A DNA stretch of 64,000 nucleotides from contig CAWBZG010000002.1 of assembly GCA_963793245.1 (NCBI GenBank), positions 806,001-870,000 of the forward strand. Direction: 5' to 3'. This DNA comes from CAXBBB01 sp963793245 (GTDB taxonomy: Bacteria > Bacteroidota > Rhodothermia > Rhodothermales > BA12). Of this stretch, positions 16,880-25,376 are shown piece by piece. Below the pieces are notes generated by a model. It was not told the DNA's origin. It searched no databases and was given only the letters and a program-made list of their open reading frames with translations. The position numbers and the translations under genes were made by a program. The stretch's first letter is position 1. Each line of letters starts with the position of its first letter.

Positions 16880-19393
16880 ATGCTTACTCGTGCCTCCGCT
16901 CGCTACCTGACGCGCCATCCGTGGCTGCTCCTGCTCTCCCTCGTCGGTGTGGCATTGGGCGTGGCAGTCGTCGTCGCCGTCGATCTCGCCAATGAGAGCG
17001 CGACGAGTGCATTTGGCGTGTCGACCGAGACCGTCGCGGGGCGAGCGACGCACAGTTTGGAAGGCGCGGCGGGGACGGTACCGGACAGTCTGTTGCGCGT
17101 GCTGCGTGCCGACGGCATTCGGCCCAGCGCCCCAGTCGTCAGTGGGTACGTGCGTTCGCGCGGGCGCGTGCTCAACCTGATGGGCATCGATCCACTATCG
17201 GATGGGCCGTTTCGCGCGTTCACGACGGACCGTAGCGGCGGCGGACTGGACCAGTTCTTATCGATCCCCAATACCGCATTCCTCTCGCCACCGGCAGCGG
17301 CACGGCTAGGCGTTGACGTGGGCGATACGCTTTCGGTCTCGCATGAGGGCGTGGTGTTTGTGTTAACGGTCGCGAGTTTGCTCGATCCGGGCGACGAGCA
17401 GACGGCCCGTGTAATGGAGTCGATGCTGATCGCCGATATCGGGACGGCGCAGCGCGTGCTCGACCTGAACGGACGTTTGTCCCGCATCGACCTGATCGCG
17501 GACGAGGCGACGGTCGCCCAAGTGAAAGCCCTCGTGCCGGACGGCGTTTCCATCGGCAGGCCTCAGGCGCGGAGCCAGGCGCTCGAACGGATGACCCAGG
17601 CGTTCCGGCTCAACCTGACGGCGCTGAGTTTTCTGGCCCTCGTCGTCGGCGTCTTTCTCGTCTACAACACGACCACGTTCTCGGTCGTCCAGCGGCGAAC
17701 GCTGATTGGCTACCTGCGCGCCGTCGGTGTGACGCGTCGCGAGGTGTTTGCACTCGTCATCGGCGAAGCCCTCGTAATCGGGCTGATCGGGACGATTCTA
17801 GGCGTCTTGCTGGGGATCGTGTTGGGACGCGGGCTGGTGACGCTGGTCGCCCAAACGATCAACGATCTCTACTTCACCGTGGCCGTCGGCGGCTTCGATC
17901 TGAGCGCGTGGACGCTGATCAAAGGCGTCGCGTTGGGCATCGGGGCGACGGCGATTGCGGCTTTGCTTCCTGCGTGGGAGGCTGCGCGCACAGAGATCGC
18001 GACGGTCGTGCGGCGCTCGTCTAGCGAGGACGCGCTGCGCAAGGTGCTCCCTCGGCTCTCACTCGCTGGCGTCGGCCTGCTGCTCGTCGGCACGGTCGTG
18101 CTGATGCTGCCAAATGTCGGGTTGGTGGCTGCGTATGCGGCGATGCTGGCGGCGATCTTGGGGTTCGCGCTCCTCGTCCCGGTTTTGGTGCTGGCGTTCG
18201 GGCGGCTGATTCGTCCGATTGCGAGCGCGCTGGGCGGATCGACCGGACGAATGGCGGCAGGCGGTATGGAAGCCAACCTGAGTCGCGTCGCCGTTGCCGT
18301 GGCAGCACTGGCGGTGGCGACGAGTGCGACGATCGGCGTCGGCACGATGATCGGCTCGTTCCGGGAGACCGTCGTCGTCTGGCTCGAAGGTGCCTTGGTC
18401 GCCGACGTGTACGCTCAACCTCCGGCACTGGTCGCACGCAGGGGAGAGGCGAGTCTTTCGCCGGGTGTCGTCCAAGCGCTGTCGCAAACGCCCGGCGTGG
18501 CTTCGTTCTACACGATCCGCAACGCGACCGTCGGTGTCGTCGGCGGGGACGAGACGCAACTCATCGCCATACGGGGAGGCGAGGCGCAGGAGCGTACGTT
18601 CCGCATCAAGGAAGGCGACCCGGCGTTGGTCTGGCCGCGTCTGCGCAGCGGAGAGGCCGTGATGGTCAGCGAACCGATGGCCCTGAAACGCAACCTCGGC
18701 GTGGGCGATACGCTCCGACTCGTCACCGATCAGGGACCGCGCGCCTTTCCCGTCGCTGGCGTTTTCTTTGACTACGCATCCGACCTGGGCGTGGCGATGA
18801 TCTACCGCAGCACCTACGAACAACTCTACGCCGATCGAGGCGTCAGCGGCATGGCCTTCTACGCCGACGCGAGTACGTCGCCCGATACGCTGGTCGAGCG
18901 GATGCGCCGGGCGACAGTAGCGCAGCAAGACGTAGTCATCCAGTCAAACGCAGGCTTGCGGCAATACTCGATGGACGTATTCGACCGCACGTTTACGATC
19001 ACGAGCGTGCTCCGTCTGCTGGCAATGGCCGTCGCGTTCGTCGGCGTGCTGTCGGCGCTGATGGCGCTGCAACTCGAACGTGCCCGCGAACTGGCGACGC
19101 TGAGGGCCGTCGGTATGACGCGGCGCGAGGTCGGCGGGCTGATCGGGATCCAGACGGCGCTGATGGGGCTGGTCGCCGGACTGCTGAGCCTACCGCTGGG
19201 CATCGGACTGGCGGCGGCGCTGGTCTTCGTCGTCAACCGACGCTCGTTCGGGTGGACGCTGCAGTTTTCGATCACGCCCGGCACGCTACTGACGGCTGTC
19301 GCGCTGGCGCTGGTGGCGGCAATCCTCGCGGGACTCTACCCGGCGTGGCGGATGGCGCAATCTCGTCCCGCCGACGCATTGCGCGATGGGTGA
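16880..19393 (+). CDS. FtsX-family ABC permease (duplicated FtsX core)
   Basis: About 837 residues. N-terminal membrane helix (HPWLLLLSLVGVALGVAVVVAV), a periplasmic MacB-like domain, a first FtsX block with three to four helices (LSFLALVVGVFLVYNTTTFSVVQRR..LRAVGVTRREV), a middle pair of helices, a second periplasmic domain, then a second FtsX block (MALQLERARELATLRAVGMTRREV). The double core is that of permeases needing no second subunit. ATG 16880 is chosen; a TTG at 16868 would overlap the ATPase gene. Coupled with the ATPase. Confidence 0.9.
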   Translation: MLTRASARYLTRHPWLLLLSLVGVALGVAVVVAVDLANESATSAFGVSTETVAGRATHSLEGAAGTVPDSLLRVLRADGIRPSAPVVSGYVRSRGRVLNLMGIDPLSDGPFRAFTTDRSGGGLDQFLSIPNTAFLSPPAAARLGVDVGDTLSVSHEGVVFVLTVASLLDPGDEQTARVMESMLIADIGTAQRVLDLNGRLSRIDLIADEATVAQVKALVPDGVSIGRPQARSQALERMTQAFRLNLTALSFLALVVGVFLVYNTTTFSVVQRRTLIGYLRAVGVTRREVFALVIGEALVIGLIGTILGVLLGIVLGRGLVTLVAQTINDLYFTVAVGGFDLSAWTLIKGVALGIGATAIAALLPAWEAARTEIATVVRRSSSEDALRKVLPRLSLAGVGLLLVGTVVLMLPNVGLVAAYAAMLAAILGFALLVPVLVLAFGRLIRPIASALGGSTGRMAAGGMEANLSRVAVAVAALAVATSATIGVGTMIGSFRETVVVWLEGALVADVYAQPPALVARRGEASLSPGVVQALSQTPGVASFYTIRNATVGVVGGDETQLIAIRGGEAQERTFRIKEGDPALVWPRLRSGEAVMVSEPMALKRNLGVGDTLRLVTDQGPRAFPVAGVFFDYASDLGVAMIYRSTYEQLYADRGVSGMAFYADASTSPDTLVERMRRATVAQQDVVIQSNAGLRQYSMDVFDRTFTITSVLRLLAMAVAFVGVLSALMALQLERARELATLRAVGMTRREVGGLIGIQTALMGLVAGLLSLPLGIGLAAALVFVVNRRSFGWTLQFSITPGTLLTAVALALVAAILAGLYPAWRMAQSRPADALRDG

Positions 19394-19402
19394 TCCTCTA
19401 AG

Positions 19403-19473
19403 CCCCGTAGCGGCGTGGCACGCCACGTCGACATACTATGCCTCGACTGCACCCACGCCGCAGCATGCTGCGG
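19403..19473. repeat. Two palindromes between the permease and CrtC-like genes
   Basis: A near-palindrome CGTGGCACGCCACG (about 19412-19425) is followed by the perfect 16-base palindrome CCGCAGCATGCTGCGG at 19458-19473. Both resemble short intergenic palindromes dispersed in high-GC genomes. The gap is 106 bases. They may be transcript-processing or termination signals. Confidence 0.5.
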
Positions 19474-19499
19474 TGCTACATCGTATCTATCGCTGATCT

Positions 19500-20738
19500 A
19501 TGTCTGTTCGTTCGCTGCTGTTGATTTTGGGTGTCGTCGTGGCCTCGTTGGGGGCGGCGGCGTTCGTGCTGACGCGCGAAGATCGGCCCGATGTGACCGG
19601 GTTGGGGCTGGCCGATGCGATGCGGTCGGACACGACGGGGTTTGCGCTGGCGATTGAGCCGCGCGAGTTTGTGTTTCCCGCCGATCACGGTCCGCACCCC
19701 GACTTCCGCACCGAGTGGTGGTACCTGACGGGCAACCTCGCCGCCGTGGATCCCAATGCGCCAGAGCCTGCCGTCCCCCTGGTCGACCTGCCGTTTCCCG
19801 ACGGGCGTCCGTTCGGCTTCGAGTTGACTCTGTTCCGCGTCGCCGCTTCGCCTCCGACAGTCGACACGACCCAATACGGCGACTGGAATACGCGGCAGTT
19901 CTACATGGGACACTTCGGCGTGACCGACATCGCCGCCGAGCAATTTCATGCGTTTGAGCGGTTCAGTCGTGCAGCCGGTGGACTAGCCGGAGCGCAAGCC
20001 GATCCGTTCCGCGTCCATCTGGACGACTGGGCCGTTGAAGCCGGACCGGAGGGCTTGCCGCAGATGCGCGTCTATGCTCGGCAAGACGGCGTCGCAATCG
20101 ACCTGCTCGTCACGCCTGCCAAGCCGATGGTGCTCCAGGGCGACCGAGGTCTGAGCCAGAAAGGGCGCGAGCCGGGAAACGCTAGCTACTACTACAGCTA
20201 CACCCGACTCGACGCGCGCGGCACGTTCGAGACGCCTGATGCTGGACTCGTCGACGTGCGTGGGCAGGTGTGGATGGATCGTGAGTGGAGCACGTCGGCG
20301 CTCGACGACGGGCAGGTAGGCTGGGACTGGTTCGCGCTGCAACTGAGCGATGGACGCGACCTGATGGTCTACCAACTCCGAGACCGGGACGGCGGTGCGA
20401 GCGCGCTAAGCAAAGGCACGATCGTCGAGGTCGACGGCACTAGTCGAACGCTTCGGCTGGACGATTTCTCGGTCGAGCCGACGCGCCAATGGACCAGTCC
20501 GCACAGCGATGCCACCTATCCTGTCGCGTGGCGCGTGCGCGTGCCGTCCGAAGGGCTAGACCTGTCCGTCGAGAGTGTGCTGGACGACCAAGAACTCAAC
20601 GTCTCCGTCCGCTACTGGGAGGGCGCCGTCCGCGTCAATGGCGGCGGCGGACTGACGGGCGTCGGATACGTCGAGATGACCGGATACGACCCTGCCTCGC
20701 AGGGCGGACGCGGCGAATTGGCGACAGCAGGGGAATGA
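19500..20738 (+). CDS. CrtC/AttH-like lipocalin-fold hydratase family protein
   Basis: 412 residues. N-terminal membrane anchor or signal segment (SLLLILGVVVASLGAAAFVL, about 5-24). The rest matches the AttH/carotenoid 1,2-hydratase-like family: FPADHGPHPDFRTEWWYLTGNL, GFELTLFRVA, a QFYMGHFGVTD block, WMDREWSTSAL, WDWFALQLSDGRDLMVYQLR and a Val-Asn-rich end. Despite the family name, AttH-type members beside ABC genes need not be carotenoid enzymes; a lipid-like ligand handled outside the inner membrane is inference. It follows the ABC ATPase and FtsX permease, and its stop overlaps the next start as ATGA. Confidence 0.85.
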   Translation: MSVRSLLLILGVVVASLGAAAFVLTREDRPDVTGLGLADAMRSDTTGFALAIEPREFVFPADHGPHPDFRTEWWYLTGNLAAVDPNAPEPAVPLVDLPFPDGRPFGFELTLFRVAASPPTVDTTQYGDWNTRQFYMGHFGVTDIAAEQFHAFERFSRAAGGLAGAQADPFRVHLDDWAVEAGPEGLPQMRVYARQDGVAIDLLVTPAKPMVLQGDRGLSQKGREPGNASYYYSYTRLDARGTFETPDAGLVDVRGQVWMDREWSTSALDDGQVGWDWFALQLSDGRDLMVYQLRDRDGGASALSKGTIVEVDGTSRTLRLDDFSVEPTRQWTSPHSDATYPVAWRVRVPSEGLDLSVESVLDDQELNVSVRYWEGAVRVNGGGGLTGVGYVEMTGYDPASQGGRGELATAGE

Positions 20739-21187
20739 GCGCGCCGCTTCCCGAATTGGCGTTTCCTCCTATCGAAGCGCGCATCGTCGAAGAGAGTCGC
20801 GGTCTGATGATCTTCGATCCGGTCCGCTCGCGCCACGTCCGGCTGACGCCCGAGGAGTGGGTTCGGCAGCACCTGATCGGCTTTCTCGTCGCGCATCGCG
20901 GCGTTCCGTTGTCGCTCGTGGCCGTCGAGAAAGGCTTCGACGTATCCGGCCAGTCCAAGCGCGCCGATGTCGTCGTGTATCGGCGCGACGGACGACCGTG
21001 GCTGCTCGCCGAATGCAAGGCGCCTGATGTAGCCGTCGGCGAAGTGGCGCTACGTCAGGTGGCCCGCTACGCCCGCGTCATCCACGCCGACGTGCTCGCG
21101 CTCACCAACGGCCTTCGCCACGAAGCCTACGCCGTCACGTCGGGCGCGCTAACTCCGCTAGACGACTTGCCGACGTATCCGGGATGA
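20735..21187 (+). CDS. Stand-alone HsdR N-terminal-like PD-(D/E)xK protein
   Basis: 150 residues. Matches the small family named type I restriction enzyme R protein N-terminal domain. Seen: VRLTPEEWVRQHLIGFL near the start, a KRADVVVYRRDGRPWLLAECKAP core (Asp, then Glu-x-Lys of the nuclease fold), and a QVARYARV..LALTNGLRHEAY end. There is no helicase or specificity subunit nearby, so this is not a restriction system. The family is common as a lone gene in Bacteroidota, function unknown. ATG 20735 overlaps the previous stop (ATGA). Confidence 0.8.
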   Translation: MSAPLPELAFPPIEARIVEESRGLMIFDPVRSRHVRLTPEEWVRQHLIGFLVAHRGVPLSLVAVEKGFDVSGQSKRADVVVYRRDGRPWLLAECKAPDVAVGEVALRQVARYARVIHADVLALTNGLRHEAYAVTSGALTPLDDLPTYPG

Positions 21188-21214
21188 CCAGAGTGGAGTC
21201 CCGCTTCTGCCTGT

Positions 21215-22570
21215 CTACTCGCCGACAGCGATCAGGTGTGCGGCATAGGGCGCTAGTTCGGTCGAGCCGCCCAGATTCACGTCTCCGCCCGAGAGCAGGT
21301 CGCGACCCACAGTGGCGGGAAGGCTGATCGTCGTCGGCGTGGAGCGGACGTTGACGACGACGATCAGGCGCTCGTCTCCGCTGGTGCGCTCGAATGCGAT
21401 GGCGTCTTCTGTTGCCGTAATCAGGCGATAGTCGCCTCGGCGTAGCGCGTCGGATGCGGTGTAGGCCTCGAGGAAGCGGCGATACCAGGCTTGAACGTCC
21501 GGGTTGGCGTTCCAGTCGATGGGCGTGGCAGAGAAGAAGGGGACGGTCTGATCGACTCCGGTTTCCTGTCCGTTGTAGACGAGGGGGACGCCGGGTAGGG
21601 CAGCGGTGAGGACGAAGGCGGCCTGCGCTCCCTCTTGTCCGCCGAAAAGCGCAGGGGGCGGGGCGTCCCACGCGGTTTCGTCGTGGTTGGTCGAGAAACG
21701 CAGGCGCGCGGCTCCGGGCGGCAGTTCAGTCAGGATGGTGGCAACGCGGTCGGCGTAGTCGGCGGCGGGCTTCCCGGCCCACACCTCTTTTAGAGTCGCG
21801 TATTCGGGCCACGCGTAGGTCAGATCGAAGCCTGCGGCGTGGAGGTCCATCTCCTCGCCCTCGGCCAGCATCAATACGCCTTTGTCAGACCGGAGGGAAG
21901 CGATCGCCTGCTCCCAAAACGCAATCGGCACCATGCCCGCCACGTCGCAGCGAAAGCCATCGACGCTCTGTTCAATCGCCCAAAAGCGCAGCACGTTGAT
22001 CATCTCCGCTGTGACCTCGGGGTTGTCGTAGTCGAGTTCTACGGTATCGGTCCAGTCGGTCGGGACGCCGTCGTTCCCGTGCGGGACTTGGGGTTTGCCA
22101 TCGTCGCCCAACACGTACCAATCCGGATGCTCAGTCGTCCACGCGTTGTCCGGCGCTGTGTGGTTGGCGACGAAGTCGATGATTACCTGCATATCTCGAT
22201 CGTGCGTCGCGGCGACCAGACGCTGGAAGTCTTCCAGCGTGCCGTACTCGGGATTGACGGCGTAGTAGTCACGGATAGCGTAGGGCGATCCCAGCGCGTC
22301 GCCCTTGCGTCCTTCGACGCCGATCGGGTGGATGGGCATGAGCCACAGCGTCGTCACGCCGAGCGATTGGAGCGAGTCGAGCCGCGCCTCAACGCCTGCA
22401 AACGTGCCCTCGGGAGAGAAGTCGGGCACAAAGACCTCGTAGATGACGGCATCGCCGACCCACGCCGGAGACGCCATCGGAAAATCGCCCATCCCAGAAC
22501 CGGGCGGCCCGTCGAGCGACTCGACGCAGGCGGTGAACGAGAGCAACATCAAAACAGCGAGCAGGCGCAT
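21215..22570 (-). CDS. GH13 alpha-amylase family lipoprotein
   Basis: 451 residues. Signal peptide with lipobox SFTAC (Cys about 15), so it is probably membrane-anchored. The GH13 barrel has all four conserved regions: DFVANHTA (I), GFRCDVAGMVP with the nucleophile Asp (II), LAEGEE with the acid Glu (III) and FSTNHDETAW (IV). VYEVFVPDFSPEG and LWLMPIHPIG near the N-terminus and a C-terminal beta domain complete it. It likely cleaves alpha-glucans; specificity is not readable. ATG 22570 gives a proper signal peptide; the frame upstream to 23032 crosses repeats and rpmA antisense sequence and is not part of the protein. Confidence 0.92.
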   Translation of the reverse strand: MRLLAVLMLLSFTACVESLDGPPGSGMGDFPMASPAWVGDAVIYEVFVPDFSPEGTFAGVEARLDSLQSLGVTTLWLMPIHPIGVEGRKGDALGSPYAIRDYYAVNPEYGTLEDFQRLVAATHDRDMQVIIDFVANHTAPDNAWTTEHPDWYVLGDDGKPQVPHGNDGVPTDWTDTVELDYDNPEVTAEMINVLRFWAIEQSVDGFRCDVAGMVPIAFWEQAIASLRSDKGVLMLAEGEEMDLHAAGFDLTYAWPEYATLKEVWAGKPAADYADRVATILTELPPGAARLRFSTNHDETAWDAPPPALFGGQEGAQAAFVLTAALPGVPLVYNGQETGVDQTVPFFSATPIDWNANPDVQAWYRRFLEAYTASDALRRGDYRLITATEDAIAFERTSGDERLIVVVNVRSTPTTISLPATVGRDLLSGGDVNLGGSTELAPYAAHLIAVGE

Positions 22571-22609
22571 AACAAAGGAAAACCAAGAAGCAAGATTCGA
22601 CCTCCCGTA

Positions 22610-22631
22610 GGGGCGACATCGCATGTCGCCC
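22610..22631. repeat. Short palindrome GGGCGACAT/ATGTCGCCC
   Basis: Nine-base arms around about three bases, preceded by CCCGTA. This GTAGGGGCGACAT-type palindrome is of the dispersed intergenic kind. It lies 40 bases upstream of the amylase start. Confidence 0.5.
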
Positions 22632-22733
22632 TGGTTCGGGGGCATCGTGGAAGCTACGCCCGGAGCGCAGGGGCAATGGAAGTGCTTGCGGTGTTCAGCG
22701 TGATCGTCAAGCGAGGAGGGTGGATCAGGCGTC

Positions 22734-22769
22734 GGGGATCGCCGCGTCTGCTTCGCTCCTCGCGATGCC
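22734..22769 (-). repeat. Dispersed repeat A, weak minus-oriented copy
   Basis: GGGGATCGCCGCG ... CTTCGCTCCTCGCGATG is a diverged inverted-orientation copy of repeat A (compare 12062-12097). It stands alone, without the facing arm, in the 283-base gap between the amylase and rpmA. Confidence 0.55.
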
Positions 22770-22796
22770 TGGATGATGGGAGGTGTGTCCCAGACG

Positions 22797-22833
22797 CAAA
22801 ACGGCCTCCACCCGAACGCGTCGGATGGAGGCC
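22797..22833 (-). terminator. Terminator of the rplU-rpmA operon
   Basis: On the minus strand GGCCTCCATCCGA ... TCGGGTGGAGGCC forms a strong stem, followed by GTTTTG. It starts about 20 bases beyond the rpmA stop. A typical factor-independent terminator, with a short T run. Confidence 0.8.
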
Positions 22834-22853
22834 GAAAGAGGGGAGTCAGAGAC

Positions 22854-23108
22854 TCAGACCGCGTCGATGTGGACGAACTTGCGGTTGTTGCGTCCGCGCG
22901 AGAAGCGGACGGTGCCGTGCTCGGTGGCGAACAGCGTATCGTCGCCGCCCTTGCCGACGTTGGTGCCGGGGTGGACCTTGGTGCCGCGCTGACGGACGAT
23001 GATCGAGCCTGCCGTGACGGACTCGCCGCCAAAGGCTTTGACGCCGAGCATGTTCGGGTTGGAGTCGCGACCGTTTTTGGTCGAGCCTACGCCTTTCTTA
23101 TGTGCCAT
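22854..23108 (-). CDS. rpmA: 50S ribosomal protein L27 (bL27)
   Basis: 84 residues. Near the peptidyl-transferase centre of the large subunit. Begins MAHKKGVGSTKNGRDSNPNM, the unprocessed form without the N-terminal cleavage extension found in Firmicutes, and has the conserved GGESVTAGSIIVRQRGTK and HPGTNVGKGGDDTLFA. It follows rplU with a 39-base spacer, the standard rplU-rpmA operon. The ATG is preceded by CTCTCCACTCTC, not by a Shine-Dalgarno. Confidence 0.98.
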   Translation of the reverse strand: MAHKKGVGSTKNGRDSNPNMLGVKAFGGESVTAGSIIVRQRGTKVHPGTNVGKGGDDTLFATEHGTVRFSRGRNNRKFVHIDAV

Positions 23109-23147
23109 GAGAGTGGAGAGGTTATGCGTGCGAAGTGGAGAGCGACC

Positions 23148-23459
23148 TTAGACGCCGATCGACGTGATCTGGATCTGCGTGTAGTCCTGGCGGTGTCCGC
23201 GCGTGCGGCGATAGCGCTTGCGGCGCTTCTTCTTGAAGACGATGATCTTGTCGCCGCGGACGTGGCCGAGCACTTTGGCTTCGACCGTAGCGCCTTCGAT
23301 CGCGGGCGTACCGACTGTCGTCGAGTCGCCGCCGGTCAGGAGTACGCGGTCAAACGTGACCGTGTCGCCCTCGCTGGCTTCGGCGTGGAAGGGGACATAG
23401 AGCGTGGCGTCTTGTTCGACCTTGAACTGTTTGCCCGCGATTTCAACGATAGCGTACAT
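23148..23459 (-). CDS. rplU: 50S ribosomal protein L21 (bL21)
   Basis: 103 residues, normal length. Binds 23S rRNA. Motifs: MYAIVEIAGKQFKVEQ at the N-terminus, then the central loop, and KIIVFKKKRRKRYRRTRGHRQ, the basic rRNA-binding end. First gene of the rplU-rpmA operon; the upstream 195-base gap holds its promoter. Confidence 0.98.
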   Translation of the reverse strand: MYAIVEIAGKQFKVEQDATLYVPFHAEASEGDTVTFDRVLLTGGDSTTVGTPAIEGATVEAKVLGHVRGDKIIVFKKKRRKRYRRTRGHRQDYTQIQITSIGV

Positions 23460-23540
23460 AGTGCTCTGCTTTGGGCGTCGGGTTGGCTACCGGCGCGAGA
23501 GGAAAAGGGAGTCCGCGCGCGTGGTCGCTGCGGAGCCTTC

Positions 23541-23547
23541 CAATATA
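23541..23547 (-). promoter_or_regulatory. Possible -10/-7 element of the rplU promoter
   Basis: Minus-strand TATATTG within a short AT-rich island (TTTTCTATATTGG), about 80 bases upstream of rplU in an otherwise GC-rich gap. It resembles the Bacteroidota TAnnTTTG -7 box; I see no convincing -33 TTTG. Confidence 0.3.
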
Positions 23548-23654
23548 GAAAAGCCGCCGTGTAGATGGCGTTAATCTGCTGAGGGTGTGGGGCCGGATCT
23601 GGCACCATTCCTGGGTTGAGGTCGAAGCGATCTCACTCCTCCACCGACGTGGTT

Positions 23655-24991
23655 CTACGAGTGGAGAGTTCGGAACAGGTTACTGATGCGAAGCGCCATT
23701 TCGAGCGCCTGTTCCGCGTTGAGTCGGGGGTCGACTTGGCTGCGGTAGGCGCGGTGTAGGTCGGCGTCGGCCAGCCCCCTCGCGCCACCCGTGCATTCGG
23801 TCACGTCTTCGCCCGTCAGTTCCAGATGGACGCCACCTAGCCGCGAGTTATGGGCTGCATGGATGCGGACCGACTGGTCGACTTCGGACAAAATGTCGTC
23901 GAAGCGGCGTGTTTTGTGGCCTTCGCTCGTGGTGCGCGTGTTGCCGTGCATCGGGTCGGACACCCATAGAACGGTTCGGCCTTCCTTGCGCACCGTTTCG
24001 ATTAAACCCGGCAGCGTGTCCTCGACGCCATCGACACCCATTCGGACGATCAGCGTCAGCCGACCTGGATCCTGGTTGGGGTCGAGCGTGCGCATAAGGT
24101 CGCGCAGCCAATCGCGCGTCATTCCCGGCCCGATCTTGACGGCAATCGGGTTGTCGATCTCGGCCATATACGCGACGTGCGCCTGGTCGACGGCGGCTGT
24201 CCGCATGCCGATCCAGGGGAAATGCGTGCCCAGGTTGTACGGCTCGTCGCGCCGGGGAACGGTCCGCGTCAACGCTTCCTCGAAGCGCAGCAGCAGGGCC
24301 TCGTGCGACGTGTAAAACTCGACGCGTTCCAAGTCGTGGAGGTTGGCGCTCGTGAGTGTGCCGACGAACTCGAGTCCCTCTCTAATGCTGCGGACGATGC
24401 GGTCGTAGGCATCGGCGTGGCCCGAATCTCCAGCCCAGCGCAGATTCCAGTACTCGGGGTGGTGCATGTTGGCAAACCCGCCCTCGCTCAGCGCCCGAAT
24501 GAAGTTGAGCGTCAGCGCCGATTTGTAGTAGGCGCGCAACAGGCGGTCCGGGTCGGGGATGCGGTCTTTGGGCGTAAAGTCCGGCCCGTTGATGATGTCG
24601 CCCCGGTAACTGGGTAGCGTCACACCGTCGCGCGTTTCGTCGTCGGACGAGCGGGGTTTGGCGTACTGTCCGGCCACGCGCCCGACGCGGACGACGGGTT
24701 TGCGCAGTCCATGAACGAGCACCAGACTCATCTGCATCAGTACCTTCAGGCGGCTCGTGATGACCTCGTCCTGGCACTCGGAAAAACTCTCGGCGCAATC
24801 GCCGCCTTGCAATAGGAAGCGCTTGCCGTGTGCAGCTTCGGCGAGATGGCCTTTCAGCCTACGGATCTCCCACGACGTGACGAGCGGCGGCAGGCTGCGC
24901 AGGTGCGTCAGGACGCGGTCGAGTTCGACGCGTCGGGGTAGGTGGGCTGCTGGAGGGCGGGGCGGTCGGCCCAGGTTGCGGTTTCGGTCAT
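23655..24991 (-). CDS. Class II (plant-type) DAHP synthase (frameshifted)
   Basis: 3-deoxy-D-arabino-heptulosonate 7-phosphate synthase, joining PEP and erythrose 4-phosphate at the start of the shikimate pathway. The start MTETATWADRPALQQP (ATG 24991) matches the class II N-terminus. It is out of frame with VELDRVLTHLRSLPPLVTSW, which continues to GKRFLLQGGDCAESF, VGRVAGQYAKPRS, KIGPGMT, SDPMHGNTR and a normal C-terminus. One base is missing near 24929-24933; restoring it gives 445 residues. This is the only one of the eight broken genes that lacks a base. No ACT or chorismate-mutase domain is attached. Confidence 0.9.
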
Positions 24992-25084
24992 CGCGTGGGA
25001 ATGCAGAAGTGGGGCGGAAACTAGGGACAGGCGATGTGTGGAGGCGCGGGATTCGCGTTTGTGGCTTGTCGACGTCTTCGGTAG

Positions 25085-25350
25085 TTTCGCTGCGCGGCAG
25101 TCTTTATGCCTTGATGCAAAAGACTGCAAAAGGTCAAGGCTGAACTCGCTCCGGCTGGCGCGCCGTTTCAGTCGATAGAATCGGTCAAACTCGCTGCGCA
25201 TCAAGCAGGAAGATGTTGGGGACTCTCTCCACTCTGCGTCTATATCGCCGGATCGAGATAAGGCCGATTTCTGATCCGATCCCAAACGTCCAATCCACCT
25301 TACTGCATCACCTTATTTATCGCGAGGAGCAGCGCGACATGGCGATCTCC
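25085..25350 (+). repeat. Composite dispersed repeat, copy 2 (element B followed by element A)
   Basis: Occupies most of the 24992-25376 gap. It has the same blocks in the same order as the copy at 8405-8664: GCTGCGCGG, ATGCCTTGATGCAAAAGAC, TCAAGGCTGAACTC, CTCTCTCCACTCTGCGTCT, TCGCCGGATCGAGATAAGGCC, then repeat A (ATCGCGAGGAGCAGCGCGAC ... GGCGATCTCC, 25319-25350). A 7-base inverted repeat GCCTTGA/TCAAGGC brackets an A-rich loop in both copies. The copies are roughly 260 bases and diverged, which suggests old insertions of one element. Confidence 0.7.
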
Positions 25351-25376
25351 GGTGTGACGCCTATCTCGGCGCTCGA

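Noticed and set aside
20735..21187. Type I restriction system
   Set aside because: Only the N-terminal nuclease-fold family is present; there is no helicase, specificity or modification subunit.
22571..23032. Upstream extension of the amylase (to 605 residues)
   Set aside because: It crosses palindromes and the antisense of rpmA; the lipoprotein signal peptide begins at 22570.
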